DNA of 64,000 bases from Ischnura elegans. Lineage: Eukaryota; Arthropoda; Insecta; Odonata; Coenagrionidae. This document shows positions 46,870 to 56,659 of the stretch, piece by piece (position 1 is the first letter of the stretch; each line of letters begins with the position of its first letter). The stretch lies in the NCBI RefSeq assembly GCF_921293095.1, contig NC_060249.1, positions 81,727,907 through 81,791,906 of the forward strand, given 5' to 3'. The position numbers were made by a program, and so were the translations under genes. A model generated the notes under the pieces. That model ran no database searches, had not been told where the DNA came from, and worked only from the letters and a program-made list of their open reading frames with translations.

Positions 46870-47560
46870 TCATCATATCCCTTCCCAGCCTACATAGTAC
46901 CTATTCTTCCTGTTCATGAACATCTCCTTTGCTAACACATTTTTTTTCCGGACGTCCTTTTTGCTGTATCTATTTTCCTCTTGCGTGCAGTTCAAATAGT
47001 TAAATTGCTTTATCTGCTCAAGTTTTTCCCCGCCTACACTTACATTGAGTCTCACATTCTAGCTAGCGATGCTTTGCAAAACTGCATAACCTGGGTCTTC
47101 ATGTGATTAATCCTAATCCTCATGCCAAACTCCTTGCCTAATGCATCTACTAGAGACTGCAACCCCCTCGCCGACGGGCTAATCAACCACTGATCATCCG
47201 AAAGCCTCACTGACTTTAACACCACCTCCCCCACTTTTACTCCAGCTATAGTTGAACTGTTCATAAAGATCACATAACGTAGGCCGAAAAACGAATTTTA
47301 TATTCATCATTTAGGTAGGAATTTAAGCAAAAGTGATTCCTTTAATCCGCAAACATTGCTCAATATATATTTACTTTTATCTACATATGTATCTGCTTAC
47401 ATGTCTTCAAATTCTTTCATAACGATCCTCTAAACAGCTCTTATCTGTTCATAAAAATACCTTTTGCCAGTACAAATATCTGCCTGATATCCTTATTGAT
47501 GTGATCATTTTCATATAAAGTGCCACCCAGGTAGGCTGATGCACCTACTCAAGTATGCTA
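46870..47560 (-). pseudogene. RTE-like reverse transcriptase thumb fragments (two)
   Basis: The minus strand shows VRLSDDQWLISPSARGLQ with GMRIRINHMKTQVMQF (47052-47273), then VGGEKLEQIKQFNYL and RKKNVLAKEMFMNRKN (46873-47055). DDQ is a decayed ADD active site. A second, diverged thumb piece lies at about 47455-47550 with YENDHINKDIRQIF and LAKGIFMNR. So two truncated relatives lie side by side. Confidence 0.65.
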
Positions 47561-49079
47561 TGACCTACCACAATGCTATACAAAACTACATTCCTTTGGT
47601 CTTCTTGTAACCCAGTGGGGAAAGTTTGTGTAGAATTAAGTTTGAACCACTTCCAAGTATGTGCAGAGTTGCATTAATTCAGATTGAATGCGCTAGAACA
47701 TTCATTGAATGTGCAGGTGCCATTCCTTGCTGCACTAACTTTGAACATGTGCATTTTAAGCATACATATTCACTACACTAAGTTAGGGAACTACGGCAAA
47801 TTTAGTTGATTTAGCACATTATTTGACTGATCTCCGTGGGTTGCACCATCCAAGATGTAGATGGAGGATGGAAATCACCTTGCAATACACATGAAGTTTG
47901 AAAATTATTTCATATTCTCCTTACAAATGTCTGCTTAACATGAGAGCGATGTTTGTATAAATATTAATACCTTTATTACTTATTTCACGGAAATTCTGAA
48001 TGTGGAGTCTTTAAAAAATTTGGACCACAATACTGTAAGCTGTGTTTTATAATTGTATTTTTTTATCTTTGTAAAAAAATTGTTCATTTTGCTTGACACT
48101 ATAATTGAAAAAAGGTGGTAGGATTTGAATCCACACCAGGCAAAGGTGATGGTACAGAAGACAAAGAGTTGAGGTCGTGGAACAGCTGGACGGAGGCCTA
48201 TGGGTGAAGGTGACTGAGTGACTGGAGTGGCAGGAGGGGAGGAGGGCAAAGAGAGAAGAATCCATGTGCTTGGATAGGTTAGCCCCTTTACCGCTGGCTA
48301 CACGTGGTTTGAACTAGCATAAGAATCGCACGACAGCGTAAAAACGAAATAATTATAAGTTATATGTTCATTGTGCTCCTTGCTTTAACGCTCAGCAGAT
48401 GTTTGATTCCTGATGACTAAAGGAAATATTATTACTGTGAGATACACCCAGTTTCTTTTTGACCAAAGCACAATTTTTTAAATAAATAGTATCCTTCGTA
48501 GAAGTATACCAAGACACATTGCTGCAACCTGGAGTGGCTCTAGGTGACACTGAATCGCATTACTTTCACTCTATCCCTTACTCTTGGTGCTTGGAGTTGT
48601 GGGCTGAGGAGAGCCGCAGGGAACCAGAGTAGAAGAGACCAAGTCGACTACTGTTCAAGTTGGATTAATGAGTGTGATATTTCCATCTGTAGTTTTGTCA
48701 ATATCCTCAAACATGAGAATAATTATGTAATAAGAACGCTCAGTGTTCCTACTCATAGGATAGTTGTAGTTTTTCTTAACGTAACGGTTCCCAGTATGTA
48801 GATATTTTCCTTCAGTTTCAGTGTTTGTGGTAATACTTAATACAGATTGGTAAATATGACTCTCAATTTTTAATACTATATCCTAAAACGCTTAGTTCAC
48901 AAGACAGACCTATGTATTTGCACTTTGTGGTCTGATCTGATGATGTGCGAGAGAAAGAAATGTCAGATGATGATCATGAGTGTGGTAATTCTTTCAATAG
49001 TTTTGTTAATATGATTATGGAAGCGTGGAATAATTATTATGAACGCTCCAAGTTGATTCTCAATAAATATCGCTGGGTC

Positions 49080-49430
49080 GTGCATGATGCATATTCAATT
49101 AAAGTCCAAACTACCACGTCAGATAAAGGTCCACCACCATGCACATCCTATGAATAAACTTTGAACCTTCTTACGGAATGATCTAGCCAGAGGTAGTGCA
49201 CGATGCATATCCAAAGAACATCCAAAATATATGAGGTCTGATAAAGGTCAACTACCATGTACATCCTATGAAGCAACTTTGAACCTTCTCACTGTAGAAT
49301 CTATCCAGGTGTAGCACATGATGCATATCCAATGAACATCCAAAATATCATTTCTGATGAAGGTCCACCACCATGCATATCCTATGAATAAACTTTGAAC
49401 TTTCTTGCAGCACAAGGGTAGTGCAAGATG
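49080..49430. repeat. 118-bp tandem array in TIR element 7
   Basis: Three units with GATGCATATCCAATGAACAT (49084, 49203, 49320), TCTGATAAAGGTCCACCACC and ATCCTATGAATAAACTTTGA. Confidence 0.88.
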
Positions 49431-49432
49431 AA

Positions 49433-49591
49433 CAGTGGCGCCGACTCCATGGGGCCTGAAGGTTCTAACGTTAATCATATGACTCTTCTGAAATGCTTAA
49501 AAAACTTAAAACTCACTTCTTATAAAATTTCCTGGGGCAAGATCCCCAGTTTGGGCCCCCCCCCAATATTTTTTGTAAGTCGGCATCCCTG
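49433..49591. mobile_element. hAT-like MITE, 159 bp
   Basis: CAGTGGCGCCGACT and, in reverse, CAGGGATGCCGACT. The flanks AAGATGAA and AATATGAG agree at six of eight positions. It sits just outside the 118-bp array inside TIR element 7. Confidence 0.6.
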
Positions 49592-49789
49592 AATATGAGC
49601 ATCCAATGAACATCCTTTGCAGTACATACTTCAGGAGAATGAACTTTGAACTTGGATAGTGAGCCATTAGTTGATTCTTTGGATGTTCATGAAGAACATT
49701 CTTTGCACTAAAGATGCTGCGCTAGAGAATATTCTTTGCATATCTTTTGACCAAACTTTTCCCCACTGGGAAGTGATCTTATCCCATAT

Positions 49790-50230
49790 TCCTTCTACTA
49801 TTTACTTCATGCATCAATCAGTGGCTGTTACCCCTTTGCCAGCTTCCTAATCAATCCCCACACATCCGCTAACGGCAATGTTCTAAACGTCAATCCTCAA
49901 ACTTTAACTCATGCCTATAGCTCTGCCCACACCTCCCATACCATTACCTATGCATGGACATTAAACTGCAAAGGAGATAATGGACAGCCCTGTTTCACAC
50001 TTTGACCAATGCTTGCCCACCACAAATCTCCGCTTGCTACCCTCACTTGATCTGTTTGAGACATATAGCAGAGGCCTGCAACCTGGCCAAATTACCATTA
50101 GTCATTCGAGCCCTAGAGTGTCCAATGAGTGCTATACCAGGCCCTGCCCTTCTTGAAATTGCCTTATCCAACTGCAGCTAGACCTGATTAGACTAACTAC
50201 TCATCCAGAGAATGGGATTTTGTCTAATTC
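49790..50230 (-). pseudogene. RTE-like reverse transcriptase palm fragment
   Basis: The minus strand reads VRVASGDLWWASIGQSVKQ followed by GCPLSPLQFNVHA and VMVWEVWAEL. This is the QGCPLSPLLFN palm block of RTE-like elements, with a stop inside. It probably belonged with the fragments at 46870-47273. Confidence 0.65.
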
Positions 50231-50251
50231 AACTTCCATGCAAGTAGTTAG

Positions 50252-50463
50252 TGTAGCAGAAAGTACCTAACCTTGGGTTGGTATCAATGGACTTCCGGTC
50301 CATGAGAAATGGTGAATGACCTAAGGTAGTGACCAGTACAGTCATTTCCGGTTCCCCATTACGGTAAAGTGATAATGTGTATTGATGTGTATGAGCTATC
50401 AAATAAATACATAGCCATCCAGTGCAGGCTTGCTCATTTAATCCTCATCACCCTTCCGGACCA
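50252..50463 (+). repeat. Possible 5' LTR of the Gypsy element
   Basis: A TG...CA-bounded stretch ends just before ATTCAACATGGCACAGTCG, which could be a primer-binding site. It contains AAATAAATA as a poly(A) signal candidate. No second LTR lies in the window, so this is inferred from position only. Confidence 0.3.
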
Positions 50464-50580
50464 AAAATTCAACATGGCACAGTCGTGTGGAATCATTCTA
50501 TCATAATAGATACATATTATTAGTGACATACATGAGATAGCGTCGGACCATGCCAGCCCAAAGTATGGAACCTGGAGAAA

Positions 50581-51962
50581 ATGGCCTCGTATGCTAGACT
50601 ACCGCAGCCTGTTGACTTCAACAGCACGAGTGCTTACATAGACTGGGTAAACTTCGTGAGCGAGTTTGAAAATTTCCTGATCGCCACGAAGCAAGATGGA
50701 GAAAGTGACGCCGTTAAAGTCTACCCTCTTTTTAACATCCTGGGCCGGCCAGCATTATCTCTATTGTCGACCTTTGGGCTCACAGAAGTGGAGAGGATAG
50801 ACTACACAGCTGTAAAAAATGCATTCAAACTATATGTGGCTCCGAAAATTAACGAGACTTTTAACGATACGTGTTCAATCAACGGGTACAGGAGGAAGGG
50901 GAGACTTTTGAACACTTTTTCGCCGCCTGTCAGAGGCTCCTCAAGAATTGCAGATTCTCCAGGGTGGAGTCTCAGGAAGAGTCATTGTTGCGGGACCACA
51001 TTGTCTTCGGGGTCAGGGATAAAGCGGTTCAAGAAGCTCTCCTTCGAATTGAAGATTTGACCCTTGATAGAACAGTGGCTCATTACAGAGCTGTAGAGCA
51101 GAGCAGATGCCAGGCAAAGGTCATCCAGGAGTCGATGAGTGCTAGGGAAAGCGGTGCTGCTGTTGAAGTTGTGAGAAAAGGAAGGCATCAAAACAGTGAT
51201 GCAAGTGTGCATAAGGGCAATGCATTGAGTAGAGTTAATAAAAAGAGCTCATATAACATGTTTCACTGCCATAGGTGTGATTCGAGACACGCCGCGCATG
51301 AGCGTCCCATATTTGGCAAAGTGTGTGCCAAGTGCGGCAAAAAGAATCATTTTGCTATTGGGTGCAGAATTAACAAGGGTCACCAAATTAATGTATATGA
51401 GTCAGACTCGGATGCGTCATCTATCTATTGCAACCTTGTTGGTGTCAGTGTGAGTGCGGTGGGATCTAAAAGTAAGGGCTTTAGAGAAAATGAGTGGCAT
51501 GAAGTGATTAAATTGAACGGTAAAACAATGCTGATGAAACTCGATACAGGGGCCCAGGTTAATGTGTTGCCTAGTAAGCTATTTAAAAGTGTGAATGAAA
51601 GTGTTCATAATTGGCCCACTAGACTGCTACTCGAGGCATACCGGGGAACCAAAGTTAAGCCAATGGGAATAGCTACGATTTGTTGTAAATATAGAGGGAA
51701 GGATGCATATCTTGATTTTGTGATTGTAGATTGTGATTCCCAACCCCTAATGGGTTTACCAGGGTGTCTATCTCTAAATTTGGTGAAGAGAGTATACTCA
51801 AAAATGGGAAAAACTCCTAAGAGTGAGTTCTTGACATTGTACAAAGGTGTATTTGATGGTCATGGTTGCTTTTCCTCAAAAATGCTCAATCATTACCCAA
51901 CCCAATGCTGTACCTGTCTGTAGGCCCCCTAGATGAGTAACCTTGGCTTTAAGGTTTTGACT
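50581..51962 (+). pseudogene. Gypsy gag and protease, frameshifted
   Basis: An ATG at 50581 opens a capsid-like frame (VDFNSTSAYIDWVNFVSEFE...). It shifts near 50868 into a second frame that runs to 51923, with FNQRVQEEGETFEHFFAACQ. A single-base deletion explains the shift. Next come CAKCGKKNHFAIGC (a CX2CX4HX4C zinc knuckle, about 51330-51370) and an aspartic protease with KLDTGAQVNVLP (about 51537-51570). The frame reads into the region before the reverse transcriptase and is cut by the LINE at 51967. Confidence 0.82.
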
Positions 51963-51967
51963 GAAAG

Positions 51968-54452
51968 AATAAAGAATAAAGAATAAAGAAATATTTATTG
52001 TTCTTGGACCTTTATGGTCCACTAAGAACATACAAGGGCTTACATTCATATTAGAGCTCAGTGCACAGAAGAATAAGATACATGCAAAAAAAAATAGAAA
52101 ATAAATTGTAACAGAATATAATGGCATATTGGTACAATTACATTTTTTCTTGTAATAGCATTTTAGTGAACATTAGATTTTTAAAAGACATCAGTGATTT
52201 TGCGGTTTTGATTGGTTCAGGAATACCATTCCATAGCCTTGACCCAACAACTGAAAATGAATTATCAAATGCAGTGGTTCGATGTTGAGGAACAATTAAA
52301 AAATCAGCTGATAATCTAGTTACAACATTGCGATATTTCTCTTTACTCTGAAAAAATTGCATAATGTATTCTGGCTGTTTGCAATTAAAAAGTTTGTATA
52401 AAAAAGAGGCAAGCATGTATTGCCTCCTTGTTTTTGCTTTAAGCCATTCTAATTTAGAGAAATAAGGGGATATATGTTCATCTTTTTTAAGATCATAAAT
52501 GAACCTAACACACATATTTAATTGCCGTTGAATCAGGGTGTTAATCTTTTCGGTTAGGTCATTATATACAAGGCAACAGTAATCAATATGGGGGAATATT
52601 AACGAGGATACAAGTTGCTTGCGTGTATGAGAGGGCATAAGGTTTTTATGAATTTTTAGCTGAAACAAGATCATGTTGATCTTATTGCTGATGGCTTTAA
52701 CATGGTTTTGCCAAGACAAATTAGGCATCAATAAGACTCCAAGATTTTTAACGGAGTTTGCATATGATATTTCGGCATCACCAACAAAAATCTTGGGCAG
52801 AACATCAAAGTCGACATGTTTGAGTAGTTTTGAGGTACCAAATAACATAGATTTTGTTTTCCTAGGGTTAAGCACAAAGTTATTGTCTGCAGCCCATGAA
52901 GTGATGGCCTGAACGTCCTGATTTACTTTGGAAATTGCATCATTCAGCTCATACAAATGACAGTGAAAATAAATCTGTAGGTCGTCGGCATATAAGAGAT
53001 ATTTACAGTTTAGAATACACCTGGGCAGATCAAGGACATACAGGGAAAATAGGAGAGGACCAAGAACTGACCCTTGGGGGACCCCGCAATGGACAGTAGT
53101 CCATTGCGATGTATTCCCATTCGCGTCCTTGACTGCCTGTTGACGATCTTTTAGATAGGAGTAAAACCAGTTAAGTGAGGAACAGGAAAAATTAAGGTTT
53201 TTCAACTTGTGGAGAAGTTTGGCGTGATTAACAAGACCAAAAGCATTGGTGAAATCAAATAGTACCAGAATTGTAACCATCCGTTTATCAATTCCTTGAC
53301 GTATATCATCCGTTAATTTGAGTAGCGCTGTTTGCGTAGAGAAGTTTTTCCGAAATCCAGATTGATATGGATCATGCAAGTTGCATTGGTCCAGATAATT
53401 CGTTACCTGCTGAAAAACAATTCTTTCTAAGCATTTAGAAAGAGAGCACAGAATAGAGATTGGCCGATAATCACTGGGAGAAGTTGGTTTTTTTACTTTT
53501 TGTATTGGTGTGATTAGTGAATATTTCCATACATTCGGAAATTCAGATGACGATAAGGAAAAATTATAGATATCAAGTATTACAGGTAGAAGTACAGTTG
53601 ACGCGGCCTTTATAAATTTAACTGAGATTCCATCGACCCCAGTTGAGTTCGATTTAGAGAGAGATAACGTTTTACGTAGGTTGTGTGGGGTTACGTGTTG
53701 GAAGAAGAAATTTCTGTCGTTATAGGGTACAAGTGGATCAAGGTTAGAGAGACTGAATATGTCAGCAATGTTATTTGCCTCGAAGGTAAAGGCGGGAGTG
53801 AAGTGCTTGTTTAGATCATCGATAGATAATTCATGTAATGGCTGCTTGTTTCGTCGCTGCACGAGTCCAAGACTTCTAAGTTCCCTCCAGACCTTGTTTG
53901 GTTCTGTCAAATTGGAGAAGGTGGTTGCATAATATTTTTTCTTGGCTTCCGTGATGAGATGCTTTACCTGATTACGCAAGACGATAAACTCAGTGTAAGC
54001 AGTCTGGCTTTTTGTTCGTGTGAAAATTCTACGTGAAATATCACGTTCCTTCATTTTTTGCTTAATGTCACTAGTCAGCCAGGGGGCTGAAGGCCGTCTA
54101 GGTGCGCATGTTCGCAGGGAGGCATGACAATTTATGCACTCTAAGAATTTCTGATTAAAGAGTTCTAATTTTGAATCAATGGACAAGGAGCTAAATATGT
54201 TGTTCCAGTCAAAGGTGAGCAGATCGTCCTGAAACTTTGCTGTATCGAAATTTTTAAGATCACGATAGAGAATTTTAGGTATAGGAAGACGAGGGGAATT
54301 GAATGAATAAGAGAGTAAAATTTTGTCATGTGCGGAGAGGAAAGGCACAGGGAATTGTGAGAATGAAGAGAGTTTTTCAGGGGAATCAACTATACAGAGA
54401 TCAAGGAGAGTATGACTATGTTCTGTATGATGCGTGGGCTGCGTTGAGGCCA
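51968..54452 (-). mobile_element. CR1/jockey-group LINE, 5'-truncated
   Basis: The insertion is flanked by GAAAG on both sides (51963-51967 and 54453-54457). Counting that once, the Gypsy frame continues across the site. The 3' end on the minus strand is a microsatellite of ATTCTTT units, about 170 bases beyond the stop, which suits CR1-type tails. The 5' end falls inside the endonuclease. The lack of stops suggests a young copy. Confidence 0.88.
52138..54452 (-). CDS. LINE ORF2: endonuclease end and reverse transcriptase (partial)
   Basis: The open frame enters in the last part of an APE endonuclease (HTLLDLCIVDSPE, then the SAHDKILLSY histidine block near 54340). A helical linker follows, then a full reverse transcriptase: NSTGVDGISVKFIK, SDYRPISIL, YQSGFRKNFSTQTALL, FDFTNAFGLVNH, GVPQGSVLGPLLFSLYV and the catalytic LLYADDLQIY (about 52970-53700). 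The C-terminal tail has SRLWNGIPEPIK. The longest ATG-started piece is 736 residues (54348-52138). FTNAF replaces the more usual F(S/D)KAF. No in-frame stop was seen. Confidence 0.92.
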
Positions 54453-54457
54453 GAAAG

Positions 54458-55070
54458 AGGAGTTGGATAGGCTACTTCGTGAAAACATCATTGAAAAATT
54501 AAAAAATTCACTGGCAGGGAGTGGATTATTAACTTAGTCATTACCAGTGGCGGATACAGATGGGGGGCGCAGGGGGCGCGCGCCCCCCCCTTGCGGGTCC
54601 GCTTGTATTGCCGAACATTGCAAAACCACAATTGTAACTTTTTTATATCATAAGATGGCATTGTCTTTTACATGTTTATAATCACTTCAAATAAAATTTT
54701 AATATACTTTGCCTCTGACTTGATCATCTTTTATTACGATAAAAGTAAAGACAACTCAAGATATGTTGCGCCCCCCCCTTGAGTTTTTTCTGTATCCGCC
54801 ACTGGTCATTACAGAGAAACCCAATGGAAATCTATCGAATGTATCGACCCAGTTGACCTAAATAAGCCTATTGTAAGACCATTTTATAGCATACCCACCA
54901 TTTGAGAAATATCTGAAAAAATATGTGGTCACTCATTTTTCACTGTATTTGACCTCAAGGAAAGCTTCCACCAGGTGAAGCTAGATAAGGACTCTACCCT
55001 AAAATGCTCCTTCTCAAGCCCATTTGGCTGCATAGCTGACGTGAGACATGATCATGTATCATTTTTTATA
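54458..55070 (+). pseudogene. Gypsy reverse transcriptase, N-terminal part
   Basis: It begins EELDRLLRENIIEKL and continues around the hAT MITE into EKPNGNL. Frameshifted blocks follow: DPVDLNK-like, then FFTVFDLKESFHQVKLDKDS and CSFSSPFGC (up to about 55035). These are the first reverse transcriptase blocks of Gypsy elements. The catalytic YVDD region is missing. Confidence 0.7.
54545..54804. mobile_element. hAT-like MITE, 260 bp
   Basis: A perfect 8-bp duplication, GTCATTAC (54537-54544 and 54805-54812), with perfect inverted ends CAGTGGCGGATACAGA. Runs of C and G lie inside each end. It is inserted in the Gypsy reverse transcriptase. Confidence 0.96.
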
Positions 55071-55539
55071 TCTCCTGAATGGTAAGTCTTCAGATGTGAT
55101 ATCAATGCAACATAAAAACTTTTTACATGTAGCAGCAGGCAATGGCCACATCACCAATATACGCGACTCACCAGACTAGGCATCTCAAAATAGCAGATTT
55201 TTATCCTTCCAATTTTGCTATTCAAGAACGAAGAAAGCTATCTTCGATTTTTTGGCATAAATTTCATGAACATATTTGATTATTCAACTCATTGGGTCTG
55301 AACTAACTGAGACTAAAAGACTGGCTAACTGAGACCGGAGACTCAACCAAAAATAACTGTGACCTCAATGGAGTCTATCCATCTGGTGATGAATGAATGT
55401 GCTTGGGGTGGAAATATAAAAATAATGCCACTGAAAAAATGTGAAAAAATTGGGCATCTGCTCCATTAAGAAAGCCTTCAAATGCCGCAAACTGCATTGA
55501 AAAATATGCTTCTATTCCAAGATATTTAAAAAACGGTGG

Positions 55540-55785
55540 AAATGGAATTTTCGAGCTAGCCGGTCCTGGTGGGCCTCTAGTGGGCTGGAAGTGTGGGGAG
55601 GTTAGTCCTTTTTGATCCCAAATCCTATTCCCCAAGTCCGGGAAAAATCCCGCATCAAAAGTCCCAAAAATTTCCAACATTAAAAGTCCTCAGACCCCTT
55701 TGCCCTGGGGTGTTTTCCATACACCCCGAAAGGGTCCGGAAATCTCTGGTAGACCCCCCATTTCAAAATCCTGGTTACGCTACTG
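55540..55785. mobile_element. Right end of another hAT-like MITE
   Basis: It ends ATCCTGGTTACGCTACTG, a CAGTAGCGTAACCAGG-type terminus, followed by GATAGAGG. The left end was not found, so the start is approximate. Confidence 0.45.
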
Positions 55786-55793
55786 GATAGAGG

Positions 55794-56041
55794 CATGGGC
55801 GTACCCAGCGAGGGGCAGGAGGGGGTAGCTGCCCCCCCCCCCCTAGAAGCAAAAATTGCAAATGTCTTTAAGGAAAATAATATTTTTTCAAGCAAATAAT
55901 TTTAAAAACTAATAAAGAACTGTTACACTTTCCTTAAAATGTTGGTTTCATTCACCTTTTCCATGCTTAATTCTTACCTATAACTTGAACGACCATGGGT
56001 GGTCCCTCACCCCCCTAGTTTTGATCCTGGATACGCCCTTG
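55794..56041. mobile_element. hAT-like MITE, 248 bp
   Basis: The ends CATGGGCGTACCCAG and, in reverse, CAAGGGCGTATCCAG lie in a perfect 8-bp duplication, GATAGAGG (55786-55793 and 56042-56049). Confidence 0.92.
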
Positions 56042-56450
56042 GATAGAGGTAGACTGGTGCTGTACTGACTCCCTGGAAAGGGTTCGCCACACCATACTGA
56101 GACAGCTCATAAGGTGCCAATTGGGTAAAAGTCAGGAAAGTGTATGCGACGAAGAGAACAATTTGGAATACTGGCATCGGTCGTGTCTTAGGCTCGAGAG
56201 TCATGGGTCTGGCAGGCGATATCACGGCGGGCGATGAGGCAGCGCGCGGTGTAATGGCGGGAAGTGAGGTGACGGTTGTCATTGGGTAAAATCGGGTATC
56301 CCCGTAAAACACGCTGCCTGATTTCACGTGGACTTTGCTAAGCCTGTCTGTCCGCCAACTGCTCCACATGAACATCGTTTCTTCGAGCATGATCATCGTC
56401 GCGACGAACTGTAATGCTGGGGAAGGACCGCTGTATGGCGGTTCATCCAC
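56042..56450 (-). CDS. Hypothetical GC-rich ORF, possible host exon
   Basis: From an ATG at 56450 the minus strand is open for about 136 codons up to the hAT MITE. The sequence is GC-richer than the surroundings and includes a hydrophobic stretch, FQIVLFVAYTFLTF, that could span a membrane. No domain is recognised. A splice junction could lie within it. It could be a host gene exon, a captured fragment, or chance. Confidence 0.25.
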
Positions 56451-56659
56451 TCTTCAACAGGGGCGCATTAAGGTCGTTGTTTTGGGGACGGGGTCGACGG
56501 ATGATTGTTTTCTGCGGCGCCTTGGTAGTACGCAACACCTCGATGCTATATTGTGTCTGAGGTCTGATATGCGTACTGGCACCAACTCGGCACCTTTTAG
56601 TAAATATAAATAAGGGCAATATACGGCCTCTGAGCATGGGGCCAAATTTGAACCCACCT

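Larger units (their letters stand above)
47611..49770. mobile_element. TIR element 7 (CCCAGTGGGGAAAGTTTG family)
   Basis: CCCAGTGGGGAAAGTTTG at 47611 is mirrored by CAAACTTTTCCCCACTGGG ending at 49770 (one extra T). AA flanks both sides. The right arm has a 118-bp tandem array. RTE-like reverse transcriptase fragments lie on both outer sides on the same strand, so it probably split a LINE relict. Confidence 0.75.
50252..55070 (+). mobile_element. Gypsy-like LTR retrotransposon, broken
   Basis: gag-protease (50581-51962) and the start of the reverse transcriptase (54458 onward) form one Gypsy-type polyprotein. It is split by a minus-strand LINE (51968-54452) and a hAT MITE (54545-54804). The rest of pol and the 3' LTR are missing after about 55070. 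Confidence 0.75.
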
